From Nautiliales bacterium (GTDB lineage: Bacteria > Campylobacterota > Campylobacteria > Campylobacterales > JAADDX01): 60,273 nucleotides of DNA. The DNA is taken from positions 1 through 60,273 of the forward strand of contig JAUUDM010000030.1 in assembly GCA_030826765.1 (NCBI GenBank), read 5' to 3'. Under the pieces are notes generated by a model. It ran no database searches, had not been told where the DNA came from, and was given only the letters and a program-made list of their open reading frames with translations. Numbering within the stretch: the stretch's first letter is position 1; each line of letters begins with the position of its first letter. Both the position numbers and the translations under genes were made by a program. Positions 26,901 to 34,828 of this stretch are shown piece after piece.

Positions 26901-27019
26901 ATACAATTGAGCAAAAAATTATAGAACTTCAAAATAAAAAATCAAATATGCAAAAAATTATTTATGATGAAGGCGATACAACTTTTGATAAAAATGAACT
27001 TTTAGAACTTTTGAAGTAA
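23963..27019 (+). CDS. SWIM zinc-finger SNF2/Rad54-family helicase (HepA/RapA-like)
   Basis: The 1018-residue protein has an N-terminal SWIM finger at about 72-90 (CSCQIGYNCKHVAAVCLYY, C-x-C...C-x-H). A 400-residue middle of bacterial SNF2-associated type follows. The helicase N-lobe has DDMGLGKT near 587 (motif I), DEAQ near 685 (motif II) and ALSGTPIENN. The C-lobe has VFSQFTSMLKII, SLKAGGVGLNL and the arginine-finger motif QATDRAYRIGQ. It is a DNA translocase likely to remodel protein-DNA or RNA polymerase complexes; the exact role is unknown for this group. It is monocistronic with its own palindrome-associated promoter. Confidence 0.9.
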   Translation: MLKLTTQEIQKKILLFFYKEGLELFKKGAVLKCSIIENGDNFIRLNSRVKDDKEYIQDIKITKDESLNIEGKCSCQIGYNCKHVAAVCLYYQKNLQDIKYSSIDMQINSLEKVNLNEEFYIYKLIDKAIYLYQVKLLKTKVPSKGKKVGFLAHSVYLEDEKDKEILPILRGLSDFDDKDCCVVNFRGKLGNFALKTIIEFKKLYIEEEKIPATLTKTDALTLKFEKNEEDEYVLKVDSNKELISSNPPFFINEKDNTLEEIEIDGYKLEKILSFPTITFKDIPKVANVILKYLDVELETPKEIKTKIVEISPTPRIFLFNDSFKLDFKYDDYISSFYPRRDKKEFFEDDYKITIIKDLQKEENYKKIIEDSFGFNFEKFNNDIFVYLEKNSKKLELWNAFFNSLDKLKNDGWIVETSEDFDLVFDESSKIVLESDEKDGWFNLSFEFEFNGKKAPLAPLVSSIMNEFEDLELLPEKLFLEVDKNYFVEVDSEDLKPVIKTIMALFDKKSKNDLKVSLADAVLLDELEKLEIKGNQKIFEVAKKLKNFEGIKEVTPPKNLNANLRDYQKEGLNWLNFLWEYSLNGILADDMGLGKTIQTLSHLLRLKEEKKLKTSLVIVPTSLLANWKNEIEEFTPDLSKILLYGNDRSYVYDEMTDCDIVITTYAVLTRDIEKLKKFEFDYVILDEAQKIKNPQAKVSLSVKLLKSKHKLALSGTPIENNLGEIWSIFSFLMPGFLGSLKFFKEYFQNPIEKDKDFSKQHLLHRKLKPFILRRTKENVVKELPPKTDIIKYTQFGEKQAKLYETIRVTMEKKVKEAIAKKGLNSSHLTILDALLKLRQVCCDPRLLKLDKQINESAKLDLFLEIVDELLLENRKILVFSQFTSMLKIIEEELQKREIEYVKLTGATKNREKVINKFKNEDIQIFLISLKAGGVGLNLTEADTIIHYDPWWNPAVENQATDRAYRIGQDKPVFVYKLIVENTIEQKIIELQNKKSNMQKIIYDEGDTTFDKNELLELLK

Positions 27020-27029
27020 GTTTTTAGTG

Positions 27030-27035
27030 TATAAT
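27030..27035 (+). promoter_or_regulatory. -10 box of the M48 peptidase gene
   Basis: TGTATAAT in agtgtataattccac is 20 nt upstream of the ATG at 27056, with AAAAAAAGGAA between. It is nearly identical to the mscS promoter at 4897. Confidence 0.65.
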
Positions 27036-27055
27036 TCCACAAAAAAAGGAAAAAA

Positions 27056-28231
27056 ATGTTAATAGGATTTTTAGTAATATTTGCGATTTATATTTCTTTT
27101 AGAGTAGGTCTTGATATTTATGAAAGTTTTTATATCAAAGAAGAAGCAAGCAAAGATGCTGTATTGATGGAGAGAAAAGAGTATTTAGAAGCTGGACTTT
27201 ATGCAGTTTATAAAAAAATTATAGATGTCTTTGATGCATTGAGCTCGCTTTTAGTAGTTGTAGTTTTGCTCTCAGGCGGTCTATGGCTTATAAATTATTT
27301 TGATAATAACAACTCTTTAATAACTGTTTTTTCATATTTTGCATTGGTTTATATAGTTTCTTTACCTGTAACAATTTATTCAAAAATTATAGATAAAAAA
27401 TTTGGATTTAATAAATCAAGTTGGAAACTTTTTATAATTGATGAGGTTAAGAAAATAGTTCTTTTTGCAGTTATTGGTGGGGCGGTATTTTGGGCACTTA
27501 TTTATTTTATAGATAATTTCAAAAAATGGTGGTTAATTAGTTTTGTTTTTGTTTTTGTTGTGATTTTGGCAATTAATATGCTTTATCCTATTTTTATGAC
27601 TCTATTTAATAAGTTTACTCCATTAGAAAATGAAGAGTTAAAAGAAAATATTGAAAAAATAATGGATAAAGTTGGATTTAAAGCAAATGGAATTTTTGTA
27701 ATGGATGCAAGCAAAAGAGATAGTCGTTTAAATGCTTTTTTTGGTGGATTTGGTAAAACTAAAAGAGTAGTTTTGTTTGATACTTTGGTGGAGAAGCTTA
27801 CTCCAAAAGAGATTTTGGCAGTTTTAGGACACGAACTTGGACATTTCAAACATAAAGATATAATCAAAAACATAGCAATGATGGGTGTTATGATGTTTGG
27901 TCTGTTTTTTATTATTGGAAATTTACCAGATAGTTTATTTAAAGAGTTAAATATTCAAAAAACGGCTGGAAATATTTTAGTTTTAGCATTTATTATTGGA
28001 GAAGTTTATTTTTATTTCTTATCACCTGTGATTAATTTAATATCAAGACATAATGAATTTGCAGCAGATGAAATGGGTGCCGAGCTTGGAGATGCTTCTA
28101 ATTTGAAATCAGCTCTTATTAAACTTGTAAAAGAGAATAAATCATTTCCAAAATCAAGTAAAATTTATTCAATTATGTATCATTCACACCCGAGTGTTTT
28201 AGAAAGAATAGAGGAACTTGATAAAAAATGA
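27056..28231 (+). CDS. M48 family (Ste24/CAAX-protease-like) membrane metallopeptidase
   Basis: The 391-residue protein has six or seven membrane helices and the zinc motif HELGH (about 258-262, in VLGHELGHFKHKD). The third ligand is the glutamate in NEFAADEMGAELG further on. The N-terminal region with YSKIIDKKFGFNKSSW matches the full-length Ste24-like subgroup rather than HtpX. It probably degrades or processes membrane proteins. It overlaps holA by 4 nt. Confidence 0.9.
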   Translation: MLIGFLVIFAIYISFRVGLDIYESFYIKEEASKDAVLMERKEYLEAGLYAVYKKIIDVFDALSSLLVVVVLLSGGLWLINYFDNNNSLITVFSYFALVYIVSLPVTIYSKIIDKKFGFNKSSWKLFIIDEVKKIVLFAVIGGAVFWALIYFIDNFKKWWLISFVFVFVVILAINMLYPIFMTLFNKFTPLENEELKENIEKIMDKVGFKANGIFVMDASKRDSRLNAFFGGFGKTKRVVLFDTLVEKLTPKEILAVLGHELGHFKHKDIIKNIAMMGVMMFGLFFIIGNLPDSLFKELNIQKTAGNILVLAFIIGEVYFYFLSPVINLISRHNEFAADEMGAELGDASNLKSALIKLVKENKSFPKSSKIYSIMYHSHPSVLERIEELDKK

Positions 28232-29151
28232 AAATTTGGGAAGTCGCAAAATTACAAATATTTCCGAACTATTTTTTGTTTTATGGAGATGAGTTTTTTT
28301 TATCGATTTATGAAGATAAGATAAATAATCAAATAAAAGATAGTGAAGTTTTGAAGTTATATTTTGATGAGTATAATTTTGATATAGCGAAAAAACATAT
28401 TTCTCAGGATTCTCTTTTTACAGATGCAAGTACACTTATAATAAAAACTGATAAATGGCCAAAAGATATAGAAAAATTACTTAAAATTTTAAAAGGAAAT
28501 AATTTATATCTTTTTTTCAGTGGAGAAGATAAAAAAGCAAAAGCTAAACATTTTGGAAAAAATTTTGTTAGGTTTTTTAAACCTGAACTTAAAGATTTGA
28601 TAATCGCTTCAAATGAATATTTAGCTAAACACAATAAACAAATAGATATAAATCATCTAAAATATTTAATAGAAAAGATTGATTATAGATTTCTGTTTCG
28701 TGAGCTTGATAAACTGATGATAGTTGAAAAAATTAATAATGATATCATAGATAAATTAGTATTTAATTATAATCAAACAAGTTTTGATGATGTATTTGAT
28801 ACACTATTTGAAAAAGGTGATTATTTAGAAAAACTTAAATTTTTACTGGGGCAAGGTGTCGATGAAACTCAAATTTTAATAGCTTTTACAAGATATATTA
28901 AAAATTTATATCTTTTTCATCTTTATATCAAAAATTTTTCATATCAAAATGTTTCAAAAGAAGCTTTAGGTTATCAAATTCCACCACAGCTTGAAGCAAA
29001 AAGAAAGAATTTTGCTTCATCTTTAAAAGAGCAACAATTTTATGAATTTTTTAAAATTTTACTTAAATCTGAACTTGAAATTAAATCAAGTAAAGATAAA
29101 ACAGCAGTGCTTTTTACTACTTTTATAAAAATAAAATCACACTTTGATTGA
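28228..29151 (+). CDS. holA: DNA polymerase III delta subunit
   Basis: The 307-residue clamp-loader subunit opens the beta sliding clamp. The N-terminus NYFLFYGDEFFLSIYEDKI is the degenerate AAA+ start of HolA, and the all-helical C-terminal collar domain (LKFLLGQGVDETQILIAFTRYIKNLYLF) follows. A conserved Walker motif is absent, as expected for delta. ATGA overlap with the peptidase gene; the rpmH cluster starts 57 nt later. Identification rests on the overall pattern, which is weakly conserved between phyla. Confidence 0.8.
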   Translation: MKIWEVAKLQIFPNYFLFYGDEFFLSIYEDKINNQIKDSEVLKLYFDEYNFDIAKKHISQDSLFTDASTLIIKTDKWPKDIEKLLKILKGNNLYLFFSGEDKKAKAKHFGKNFVRFFKPELKDLIIASNEYLAKHNKQIDINHLKYLIEKIDYRFLFRELDKLMIVEKINNDIIDKLVFNYNQTSFDDVFDTLFEKGDYLEKLKFLLGQGVDETQILIAFTRYIKNLYLFHLYIKNFSYQNVSKEALGYQIPPQLEAKRKNFASSLKEQQFYEFFKILLKSELEIKSSKDKTAVLFTTFIKIKSHFD

Positions 29152-29208
29152 ATTTAACAAAAAATTATAGTAAAATTGCAAACTTAAAATTATAATAAGG
29201 AGAACTTG

Positions 29209-29343
29209 ATGAAAAGAACATATCAACCAAGTAAAATAAGCAGAAAAAGAACTCACGGATTTAGAAGTAGAATGGCTACAAAAGGTGGGAGAAAAGTTAT
29301 CAATAGAAGAAGAGCTAAAGGTAGAAAAAGATTAGCAGTTTAA
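29209..29343 (+). CDS. rpmH: 50S ribosomal protein L34
   Basis: A 44-residue basic protein beginning [20 protein letters not shown] and ending GRKRLAV, the full invariant L34 sequence pattern. AAGGAG at 29197-29202 is a strong ribosome site 6-7 nt before the ATG. It heads the conserved rpmH-rnpA-yidD-yidC-jag-mnmE cluster. The end overlaps the inferred rnpA start. TATAGT at 29166-29171 may be the promoter. Confidence 0.97.
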   Translation: MKRTYQPSKISRKRTHGFRSRMATKGGRKVINRRRAKGRKRLAV

Positions 29344-29645
29344 TCACTTTAAAAACAAAATCTGAATTTAATAATATTTATCGAAAAGGTAAAAGAATCA
29401 GCAGTAGGTATTTTACATTGATTTTTTTACCGTCAGATGATGTTAAATTTGCATTTGTTGTTTCTAAAAAAGTAGGAAATGCAGTTATTAGAAATAAAAT
29501 AAAAAGAAGATTAAGAGCTATTAGTAGAGATTTAGATTTAAAAAATGGTACTTTTCTATATTTAGCTAAACCAAATATAAAAGAATCAACTTTTGAAATT
29601 TTAAAAAATGATATAAATAAATGTCTTTTACAATTAAAGCAATAA
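29331..29645 (+). CDS. rnpA: Ribonuclease P protein component, apparent ATT start inside rpmH
   Basis: The C-terminal 75 residues from a TTG at 29418 include [26 protein letters not shown], the RNR RNA-binding motif. The frame stays open upstream to 29325, encoding [23 protein letters not shown], the expected RnpA N-terminus, so a 29418 start would lose the fold. No ATG, GTG or TTG exists between the upstream stop (29322-29324) and 29418. AAAGG at 29317-29321 is 9 nt before an ATT at 29331, giving 104 residues and a 13-nt overlap with rpmH. ATC at 29343 is an alternative. The protein binds RNase P RNA and helps 5' tRNA maturation. Confidence 0.8.
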   Translation: MSSLITLKTKSEFNNIYRKGKRISSRYFTLIFLPSDDVKFAFVVSKKVGNAVIRNKIKRRLRAISRDLDLKNGTFLYLAKPNIKESTFEILKNDINKCLLQLKQ

Positions 29646-29935
29646 ATATATATCAAAAATATATTTCCCCTTTAACAGGAAGTAATTGTAGATTTTATCC
29701 AACTTGTAGTGAATATTCTAAATGGTTGTTTGCCAATAGTGATATAATTACAGCTACTTTTAAAACAACTACAAGAATATTAAAATGTAATCAGCTGTTT
29801 GAAGGTGGAATAGATTATCCTAAAATAAAATTTAAACCAAAAAAAATAGAATATGGAAAAATAATAAATATAAAATTTTGGATAGTTCCTTACAAAAAAG
29901 ACATTTATTATATTATAAAATCATTAAAGGATTAA
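29621..29935 (+). CDS. yidD: Membrane protein insertion efficiency factor YidD
   Basis: A 104-residue protein starting [20 protein letters not shown] with the conserved NCRFYPTCSEYSKWL cysteine motif and ILKCNQLFEGGIDYP, all diagnostic of YidD (PF01809). The N-terminal amphipathic helix associates with the inner membrane and aids YidC. Start overlaps rnpA by 25 nt. yidC begins 1 nt after its stop. The C-terminal tail (KKIEYGKIINIKFW...) is longer than in E. coli (85 residues). Confidence 0.95.
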   Translation: MSFTIKAINIYQKYISPLTGSNCRFYPTCSEYSKWLFANSDIITATFKTTTRILKCNQLFEGGIDYPKIKFKPKKIEYGKIINIKFWIVPYKKDIYYIIKSLKD

Positions 29936-29936
29936 G

Positions 29937-31511
29937 ATGAAAGATGAAGGAATGATGAAGAGGATAATAATAGCTACGGTTATTTCATTTGTATTTTTTA
30001 TGGCTTATGATTATTTTGTTATACAGCCCCAAACTAAAGTGGCAAAAGAAGTAGCACAACATCAAAAAAATGCCAATACAAATACTACAAAAACAAACAA
30101 TCAAATAGAAAACTCAAATAATAAAATTTCAAAAACAGAAGTAAAAAAAGCAAAAATTATAGCTACAGTAAAATCGTCTGCATTTGAAGTACATATTGAT
30201 GAATTAGGAAGAATTTCACAATATATTTTGGAAAAAAATATATTTAATGATGATAAAGGTCATAAACTTGAATTATTAGGAACTAAACTTCCAAAACCAA
30301 TGGAAATTAGATTTAAAAATGAAGAGTTAAATAAAGAATCTTTTCATACGCCTGTAACTATAGATAAAAATGATGTAGTTTTAAATGGTAAACAACAAAC
30401 AGTTACTATTACTCAAAAATTAAAAGAGTTAACATTACAAAAAATTATTACTTTTTACCCTGATGGACATTATGACTTAAATGTAAAACTTTCAAAAGAT
30501 GAGCCATATTTTTTAGCTGTTGGGTATGAACCACAAGCTGCTGTAACAATGTATGCATTCCACGGTGCTATTTTAGAAAATCCAGATGGAACTCTAGAGA
30601 AAATTGAAGATGGTGATGCAGAAGATAAAACGTTTAATAATATAAAAATAGCAGCAATGGTTGATCAATATTATACAACTTTTATGTATAATCTTAAAAA
30701 TCCTATGACAGTTATTGAAACAAGTGATAATCCAAGTGATAAAGTTCCTGTTTTATATATCAAAGGTGAACAAAATTTAAATTTATACGGATACATTGGA
30801 CCAAAATATGTAGAAGTTTTAAAAAGTATCAATCCAGAACTTACAAAAGTAGTGGATTATGGATTTATGACATTTTTAGCTAAGCCTATGTTTAGTGTAA
30901 TTGCTTTTTTATATAATATAGTGCATAATTGGGGTGTAGCAATTATTTTATTTGTTGTTTTAGTTAGACTTATTTTATTCCCTCTAACATATAGAGGAAT
31001 GGTAAGTATGTACAAACTAAAAGAGATGGCTCCAAAAATGAAAGAGCTAAAAGAAAAATATGGAAAAGATCCACAAAAATTCCAAATGAAAACTATGGAA
31101 ATGTATAAAAAAGAGGGTGCTAATCCTTTAGGTGGATGTCTGCCTATGCTTATTCAAATTCCAATTTTCTTCGCAATCTATAGAGTTTTAATAAATGCAA
31201 TTGAACTTAAAGGTGCAGGATTTTTATGGATTAGTGATTTAAGTGCAATGGATCCATATTTTATATTACCAGTATTGATGGGGCTTACTATGTATTTTCA
31301 TCAAAGAGTTACGCCAAATAACTTTACAGACCCAATGCAGGAAAAAATATTTAAATTTTTACCACTTATATTTACATTCTTCTTCTTTAGTTTTGCAGCT
31401 GGGCTTGTGTTATATTGGACAACAAACAATATTTTATCATTCTTACAACAACTTGTAATAAATAAAAAAATGCAAGCGATTGAAAAGGCTAAAAAGGAAG
31501 CAAAAAAATGA
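29937..31511 (+). CDS. yidC: Membrane protein insertase YidC
   Basis: The 524-residue protein has an N-terminal signal-anchor helix (RIIIATVISFVFFMAYDYF) and a periplasmic domain to about 320. Five C-terminal helices form the Oxa1 fold: NWGVAIILFVVLVRLILFPL, a basic hairpin with KMKELKEKYGKDPQKF, GGCLPMLIQIPIFFAIYRVL, and the last helix with GLVLYWTTNNILSFLQQ. It inserts membrane proteins alone or with SecYEG. The ATG at 29937 has AAAGG 6 nt before it; in-frame ATGs at 29952 and 29955 would remove five or six residues. It overlaps jag by 4 nt. Confidence 0.95.
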   Translation: MKDEGMMKRIIIATVISFVFFMAYDYFVIQPQTKVAKEVAQHQKNANTNTTKTNNQIENSNNKISKTEVKKAKIIATVKSSAFEVHIDELGRISQYILEKNIFNDDKGHKLELLGTKLPKPMEIRFKNEELNKESFHTPVTIDKNDVVLNGKQQTVTITQKLKELTLQKIITFYPDGHYDLNVKLSKDEPYFLAVGYEPQAAVTMYAFHGAILENPDGTLEKIEDGDAEDKTFNNIKIAAMVDQYYTTFMYNLKNPMTVIETSDNPSDKVPVLYIKGEQNLNLYGYIGPKYVEVLKSINPELTKVVDYGFMTFLAKPMFSVIAFLYNIVHNWGVAIILFVVLVRLILFPLTYRGMVSMYKLKEMAPKMKELKEKYGKDPQKFQMKTMEMYKKEGANPLGGCLPMLIQIPIFFAIYRVLINAIELKGAGFLWISDLSAMDPYFILPVLMGLTMYFHQRVTPNNFTDPMQEKIFKFLPLIFTFFFFSFAAGLVLYWTTNNILSFLQQLVINKKMQAIEKAKKEAKK

Positions 31512-32350
31512 TTTTTGAAGGAAAAACATTAGAAGAAGTTTATCAAAAAGCGAGTGATCATTTTGGTGTTTCAGTTTCCAAGCTTCAAATAACAACTATT
31601 CAAGCTCCTTCAAAAGGTCTTTTTGGCTTTTTTGCTAAAAAAGCTATTATAGATGCTAAATCAAATGAAGTGGAAACTAAACAAAAACAAGAAATAAAAG
31701 AAACTATAGAAACTATAGAAACTATAGAAACTATAGAAACTATAGAAAAACCTGCGCCTGAAAAAGAAAATCAACAAAAAGATAAACAAAATATAAAAGA
31801 AGAAAAAAAAGAAATTACTGAAGTTAATGAAAATAATGAAGTAAAACCAGAATATTTTGAATATGAAATTGAACAAATCACTATTGAAGATGTAGTTGAA
31901 TTAGCAAAAAAAGAAATAAATGAGCTTTTTAAATTAAGTTGTTTTAATATAGATGAAATTGATGTAAAAGTTTATGATGATGAAACTATTATTTTTATAG
32001 TGAATGGTGAAGATGCTGCTCTTTTAATAGGAAAAGAGGGGTATAGATATAATGCGCTTTCAACAATGCTGTTTAATTGGATTTCTCAAAAATATGGATA
32101 TAAAGTAAAACTTGAAATAGCTGAATTTTTAGAGCAACAAGAAGAGATGATGAGAAAACTGCTTGAGCCTTATATTCGTGAAATAGAAGAAAAAGGAAGA
32201 TGTAAAACAAAAGCTTTTGATGGTGTTTTAGCATATTTAGCAGTAGAAATTTTAAGAAGTGAATTTCCAGATAAATATGTGGCTATCAAAAAAAATAGAG
32301 ACGGAAGTCAATATGTTGTGGTTAATAGGTTTTTAAATAAAAATGAATGA
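31508..32350 (+). CDS. jag: Jag/KhpB family RNA-binding protein
   Basis: The 280-residue protein starts with a Jag_N domain (FEGKTLEEVYQKASDHFGVS...PSKGLFGFFAKKAIID). A Glu/Lys-rich linker of about 60 residues with five ETI repeats follows. A KH domain holds LLIGKEGYRYNALSTML, and an R3H domain ends it (FLEQQEEM..., YLAVEILRSEFPDKYVAIK). KH-R3H proteins bind RNA and affect cell elongation. It overlaps yidC by 4 nt and mnmE by 8 nt. The repeated linker may vary in length between strains. Confidence 0.92.
   Translation: MIFEGKTLEEVYQKASDHFGVSVSKLQITTIQAPSKGLFGFFAKKAIIDAKSNEVETKQKQEIKETIETIETIETIETIEKPAPEKENQQKDKQNIKEEKKEITEVNENNEVKPEYFEYEIEQITIEDVVELAKKEINELFKLSCFNIDEIDVKVYDDETIIFIVNGEDAALLIGKEGYRYNALSTMLFNWISQKYGYKVKLEIAEFLEQQEEMMRKLLEPYIREIEEKGRCKTKAFDGVLAYLAVEILRSEFPDKYVAIKKNRDGSQYVVVNRFLNKNE
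31700..31744 (+). repeat. In-frame 9-bp tandem repeat (5 copies) in jag
   Basis: Five exact copies of gaaactata encode Glu-Thr-Ile each. A partial gaaa follows. Copies change by three residues, so slippage would not break the frame; it would only lengthen or shorten the linker between the Jag_N and KH domains. Confidence 0.95.
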
Positions 32351-33680
32351 TACAATAGCAGCAATTTCTACTGCAAATGGAAGTGGGGCTATCTCTATTG
32401 TTAGAATGAGTGGAGATAGATCCCTTGAAATAGCTGAGAAACTTACAAAAACTACTTTTACTCCCCGCATAGCTAAGCTCGCTAAATTTTATAATTTAAA
32501 TGATGAATTAATTGATATGCCTTTGGTTATTTATTTTAAAAATCCAAATTCTTTTACTGGTGAAGATATTGTCGAATTTCAATGTCACGGTGGAGTAGCT
32601 GTAAGTAGATTGGTTTTAGAAACTTTAATAGAGACAGGTGCAAGAATTGCCGAAGCTGGAGAATTTAGTAAAAGAGCATTTTTAAATTCAAAAATAGATT
32701 TAGCACAAGCCGAAGCAATTGCTAAACTTATTGAATCAAAATCAAAAGAGAGTGTAAAAGTTTTATCAAAACAACTTAGAGGAGATTTATCTCATTTTGT
32801 AAATGATATTAGAGATAAGCTACTTGAAATAATGGCTTATGTGGAAGTGAATATCGATTATGCAGAAGAAGATTTACCTCAAGATTTGATAGATCAAATT
32901 AAAGATAGACTTCAAAATTTATCAAAATTATTAGAAAAATCACTTATTGCATCTAAAAAAAGAGAAGCTATGTTTAATGGGTATAAAGTTGCGATTATTG
33001 GAAAACCAAATGTTGGAAAATCTTCACTTCTGAATAATTTACTTGATTTTGATAGAGCTATTGTAAGCAGTATTGCAGGAACTACAAGAGATATAATCGA
33101 AGAAGAGATAACTATTGGCAGTCACATAATTAAAATAGTTGATACTGCTGGGATTCGTGATGAAACAAATGATGAAATTGAAAAAATAGGTATTTCTAAA
33201 AGCCGCGCGGCTGCTGAGGAAGCTGATATAGTTATAGCTATGTTTGATAATTCAAGAGAATTTGATGAAGAAGATGAGGAGATTTTAGAAATTATTAAAA
33301 ACACAAATAAAGATGTATTAGTAGTTTTAAATAAAATTGATTTGAGAGCTAAATTTGATGAAAGTAAACTAAATGGGTTTAATGTAATTAAAACTTCTCA
33401 AAAAGATGAAAATTATGAAATAGAAAAACAACTTGAAAAGATTTTAGATTCTTACTCAAGCACTCAAGATAATGTATTAATTTCTCAAAGACAAGTAAAA
33501 GCTGTTGAAGATGCATATAATTCTATCAATGAAGCGTATGAATTAATTGAGACTGCTGAACTTGAACTATTTAGTTATAATGTACAAGAAGCAATTTTGG
33601 CAATTAGTCAAATTACAAAACCTTATGAACATGACGATGTATTAGATAAAATGTTTAGTAGCTTTTGTGTTGGAAAATAA
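32343..33680 (+). CDS. mnmE: tRNA modification GTPase MnmE
   Basis: The 445-residue enzyme, with MnmG, installs cmnm5U34 in tRNAs. It opens NDTIAAISTANGSGAISIVRMSG (formyl-THF domain). The inserted G domain has GKPNVGKSSLLNN (G1, about 220), AGTTRD (switch), DTAG (G3) and NKID (G4). The C-terminus reads FSSFCVGK, where the consensus final motif is CIGK with catalytic cysteine. It overlaps jag by 8 nt and closes the conserved rpmH cluster. Confidence 0.97.
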   Translation: MNDTIAAISTANGSGAISIVRMSGDRSLEIAEKLTKTTFTPRIAKLAKFYNLNDELIDMPLVIYFKNPNSFTGEDIVEFQCHGGVAVSRLVLETLIETGARIAEAGEFSKRAFLNSKIDLAQAEAIAKLIESKSKESVKVLSKQLRGDLSHFVNDIRDKLLEIMAYVEVNIDYAEEDLPQDLIDQIKDRLQNLSKLLEKSLIASKKREAMFNGYKVAIIGKPNVGKSSLLNNLLDFDRAIVSSIAGTTRDIIEEEITIGSHIIKIVDTAGIRDETNDEIEKIGISKSRAAAEEADIVIAMFDNSREFDEEDEEILEIIKNTNKDVLVVLNKIDLRAKFDESKLNGFNVIKTSQKDENYEIEKQLEKILDSYSSTQDNVLISQRQVKAVEDAYNSINEAYELIETAELELFSYNVQEAILAISQITKPYEHDDVLDKMFSSFCVGK

Positions 33681-33689
33681 GGAATAAAT

Positions 33690-33842
33690 ATGTGTATGCC
33701 TACAAATTTTGGTGGTAAAAAAGATAAATCTTATAAAATTAGAGATAAAAAAAAGAAAAAATCTGATTTTGATGATGAGTTTTTTAATGATGATTTTTTG
33801 AAAGACAAAAAAACAGATGAAACTTCTAATATCAAGTCTTGA
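33690..33842 (+). CDS. 50-residue charged protein of unknown function
   Basis: The ORF has AAGGA 7 nt before its ATG, right after mnmE, and overlaps lpxB by 26 nt. It begins MCMPTNFGGKKDKSYKIRD, turns into poly-lysine (DKKKKKSD) and then an acidic Phe/Asp run (FDDEFFNDDFLKD). The early CMPTNFGG is unusually composed for a spurious ORF. No signal peptide or known motif is present. Bipolar charge suggests binding to nucleic acid or another protein. Its function is not known to me. Confidence 0.55.
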   Translation: MCMPTNFGGKKDKSYKIRDKKKKKSDFDDEFFNDDFLKDKKTDETSNIKS

Positions 33843-34827
33843 GCCAAGTGCAAATTTACACTTAGAAGAGATTCTTAAAAGAGAAAAATTTGAGATAGTT
33901 GGTATTTTTGATGAAAAATTTGGAAAGACACTCTATTCAAGTAAAGAATTTGCAGTTATGGGATTTTTGGATGTTTTACCAAAAATAAAAAAAGCTAAAG
34001 AGGCTATCAAAAAAATGGCCGAACTTAGTAAAAATTGTGATAAAGTTTTACTAATTGATGGTCCTTCATTTAACATACCACTTGCCAAAGAGATAAAAAA
34101 AGTAAATCCAAATATTGAAATAATTTATTATATTTTACCAAAAGTTTGGGCTTGGAAAAAGGGACGAATAAAAACAATCAATGAATTTATTGATAAAAAA
34201 GCTTATATTTTTCCTTTTGAAAAAGAATATTGGGAAAAAACTTATGTAGGAAATCCACTTTTAGATGAAATTACAACTTTCAGAGATAAAAAAATTTATA
34301 ATCAAGTTGCATTTTTAGCTGGAAGTAGAAAAAGTGAAATAAAATCTCTTATGCCAATTTTTAGAGAATTAGCAAAAAAAATTGATGTAAAAAAAGTTTT
34401 AGTAGTGCCTAAAAGTTATGAAAACAGTATGGAAATTTATGAAGATATAAGTGATTTTGAAATCTCTTTTGATACTCACAAAACTTTACTAAAAAGTGAT
34501 TTTTCTTATATTTGTAGTGGAACGGCTACACTTGAAGCATCAATTATTGGAACTCCTTTTGTTTTGATGTATAAAGCTCGTCAAATTGAATATTTAATTG
34601 CTAAAATGTTTGTAAAATTAAATTATGTAGGGCTTGCTAATATTATTTTTGAAAAAGAAGGATTAGAACAATTTCACAAAGAGTATTTACAAAAATTTGA
34701 TATTGATGAATTAATTGATGATTATAAAAATTCAAATTTAGATGAGTGGCTTGAAAAATCAAAAAAATTAAAAGAAATTTTGAAATTTGGAAGTAGTGAA
34801 AATGTTATAAAGCTTTTGAAGGAATAA
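33817..34827 (+). CDS. lpxB: Lipid-A-disaccharide synthase
   Basis: The GT19 enzyme joins UDP-2,3-diacylglucosamine and lipid X. The 336-residue protein begins LLISSLEPSANLHLEEILK, has LIDGPSFNIPLAKEIKK, the conserved IYYILPKVWAWKKGRIKTIN (PxxWAW) and CSGTATLEASIIGTPFVLMYKA near the C-terminus. It is shorter than E. coli LpxB (382), as in its relatives. Start ATG overlaps the preceding small ORF by 26 nt, so it may be coupled. A HAD gene follows after 1 nt. Confidence 0.95.
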   Translation: MKLLISSLEPSANLHLEEILKREKFEIVGIFDEKFGKTLYSSKEFAVMGFLDVLPKIKKAKEAIKKMAELSKNCDKVLLIDGPSFNIPLAKEIKKVNPNIEIIYYILPKVWAWKKGRIKTINEFIDKKAYIFPFEKEYWEKTYVGNPLLDEITTFRDKKIYNQVAFLAGSRKSEIKSLMPIFRELAKKIDVKKVLVVPKSYENSMEIYEDISDFEISFDTHKTLLKSDFSYICSGTATLEASIIGTPFVLMYKARQIEYLIAKMFVKLNYVGLANIIFEKEGLEQFHKEYLQKFDIDELIDDYKNSNLDEWLEKSKKLKEILKFGSSENVIKLLKE

Positions 34828-34828
34828 T

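Noticed and set aside
29191-29196. TATAAT just before rpmH as a promoter
   Set aside because: It touches the ribosome-binding site, so transcription would begin inside it. TATAGT at 29166-29171 fits better.
31661-31876. Phe/Tyr/Ser-rich minus-strand frame with a repeated YSF pattern
   Set aside because: It is the antisense shadow of the jag linker repeats (gaaactata) and has no ribosome site.
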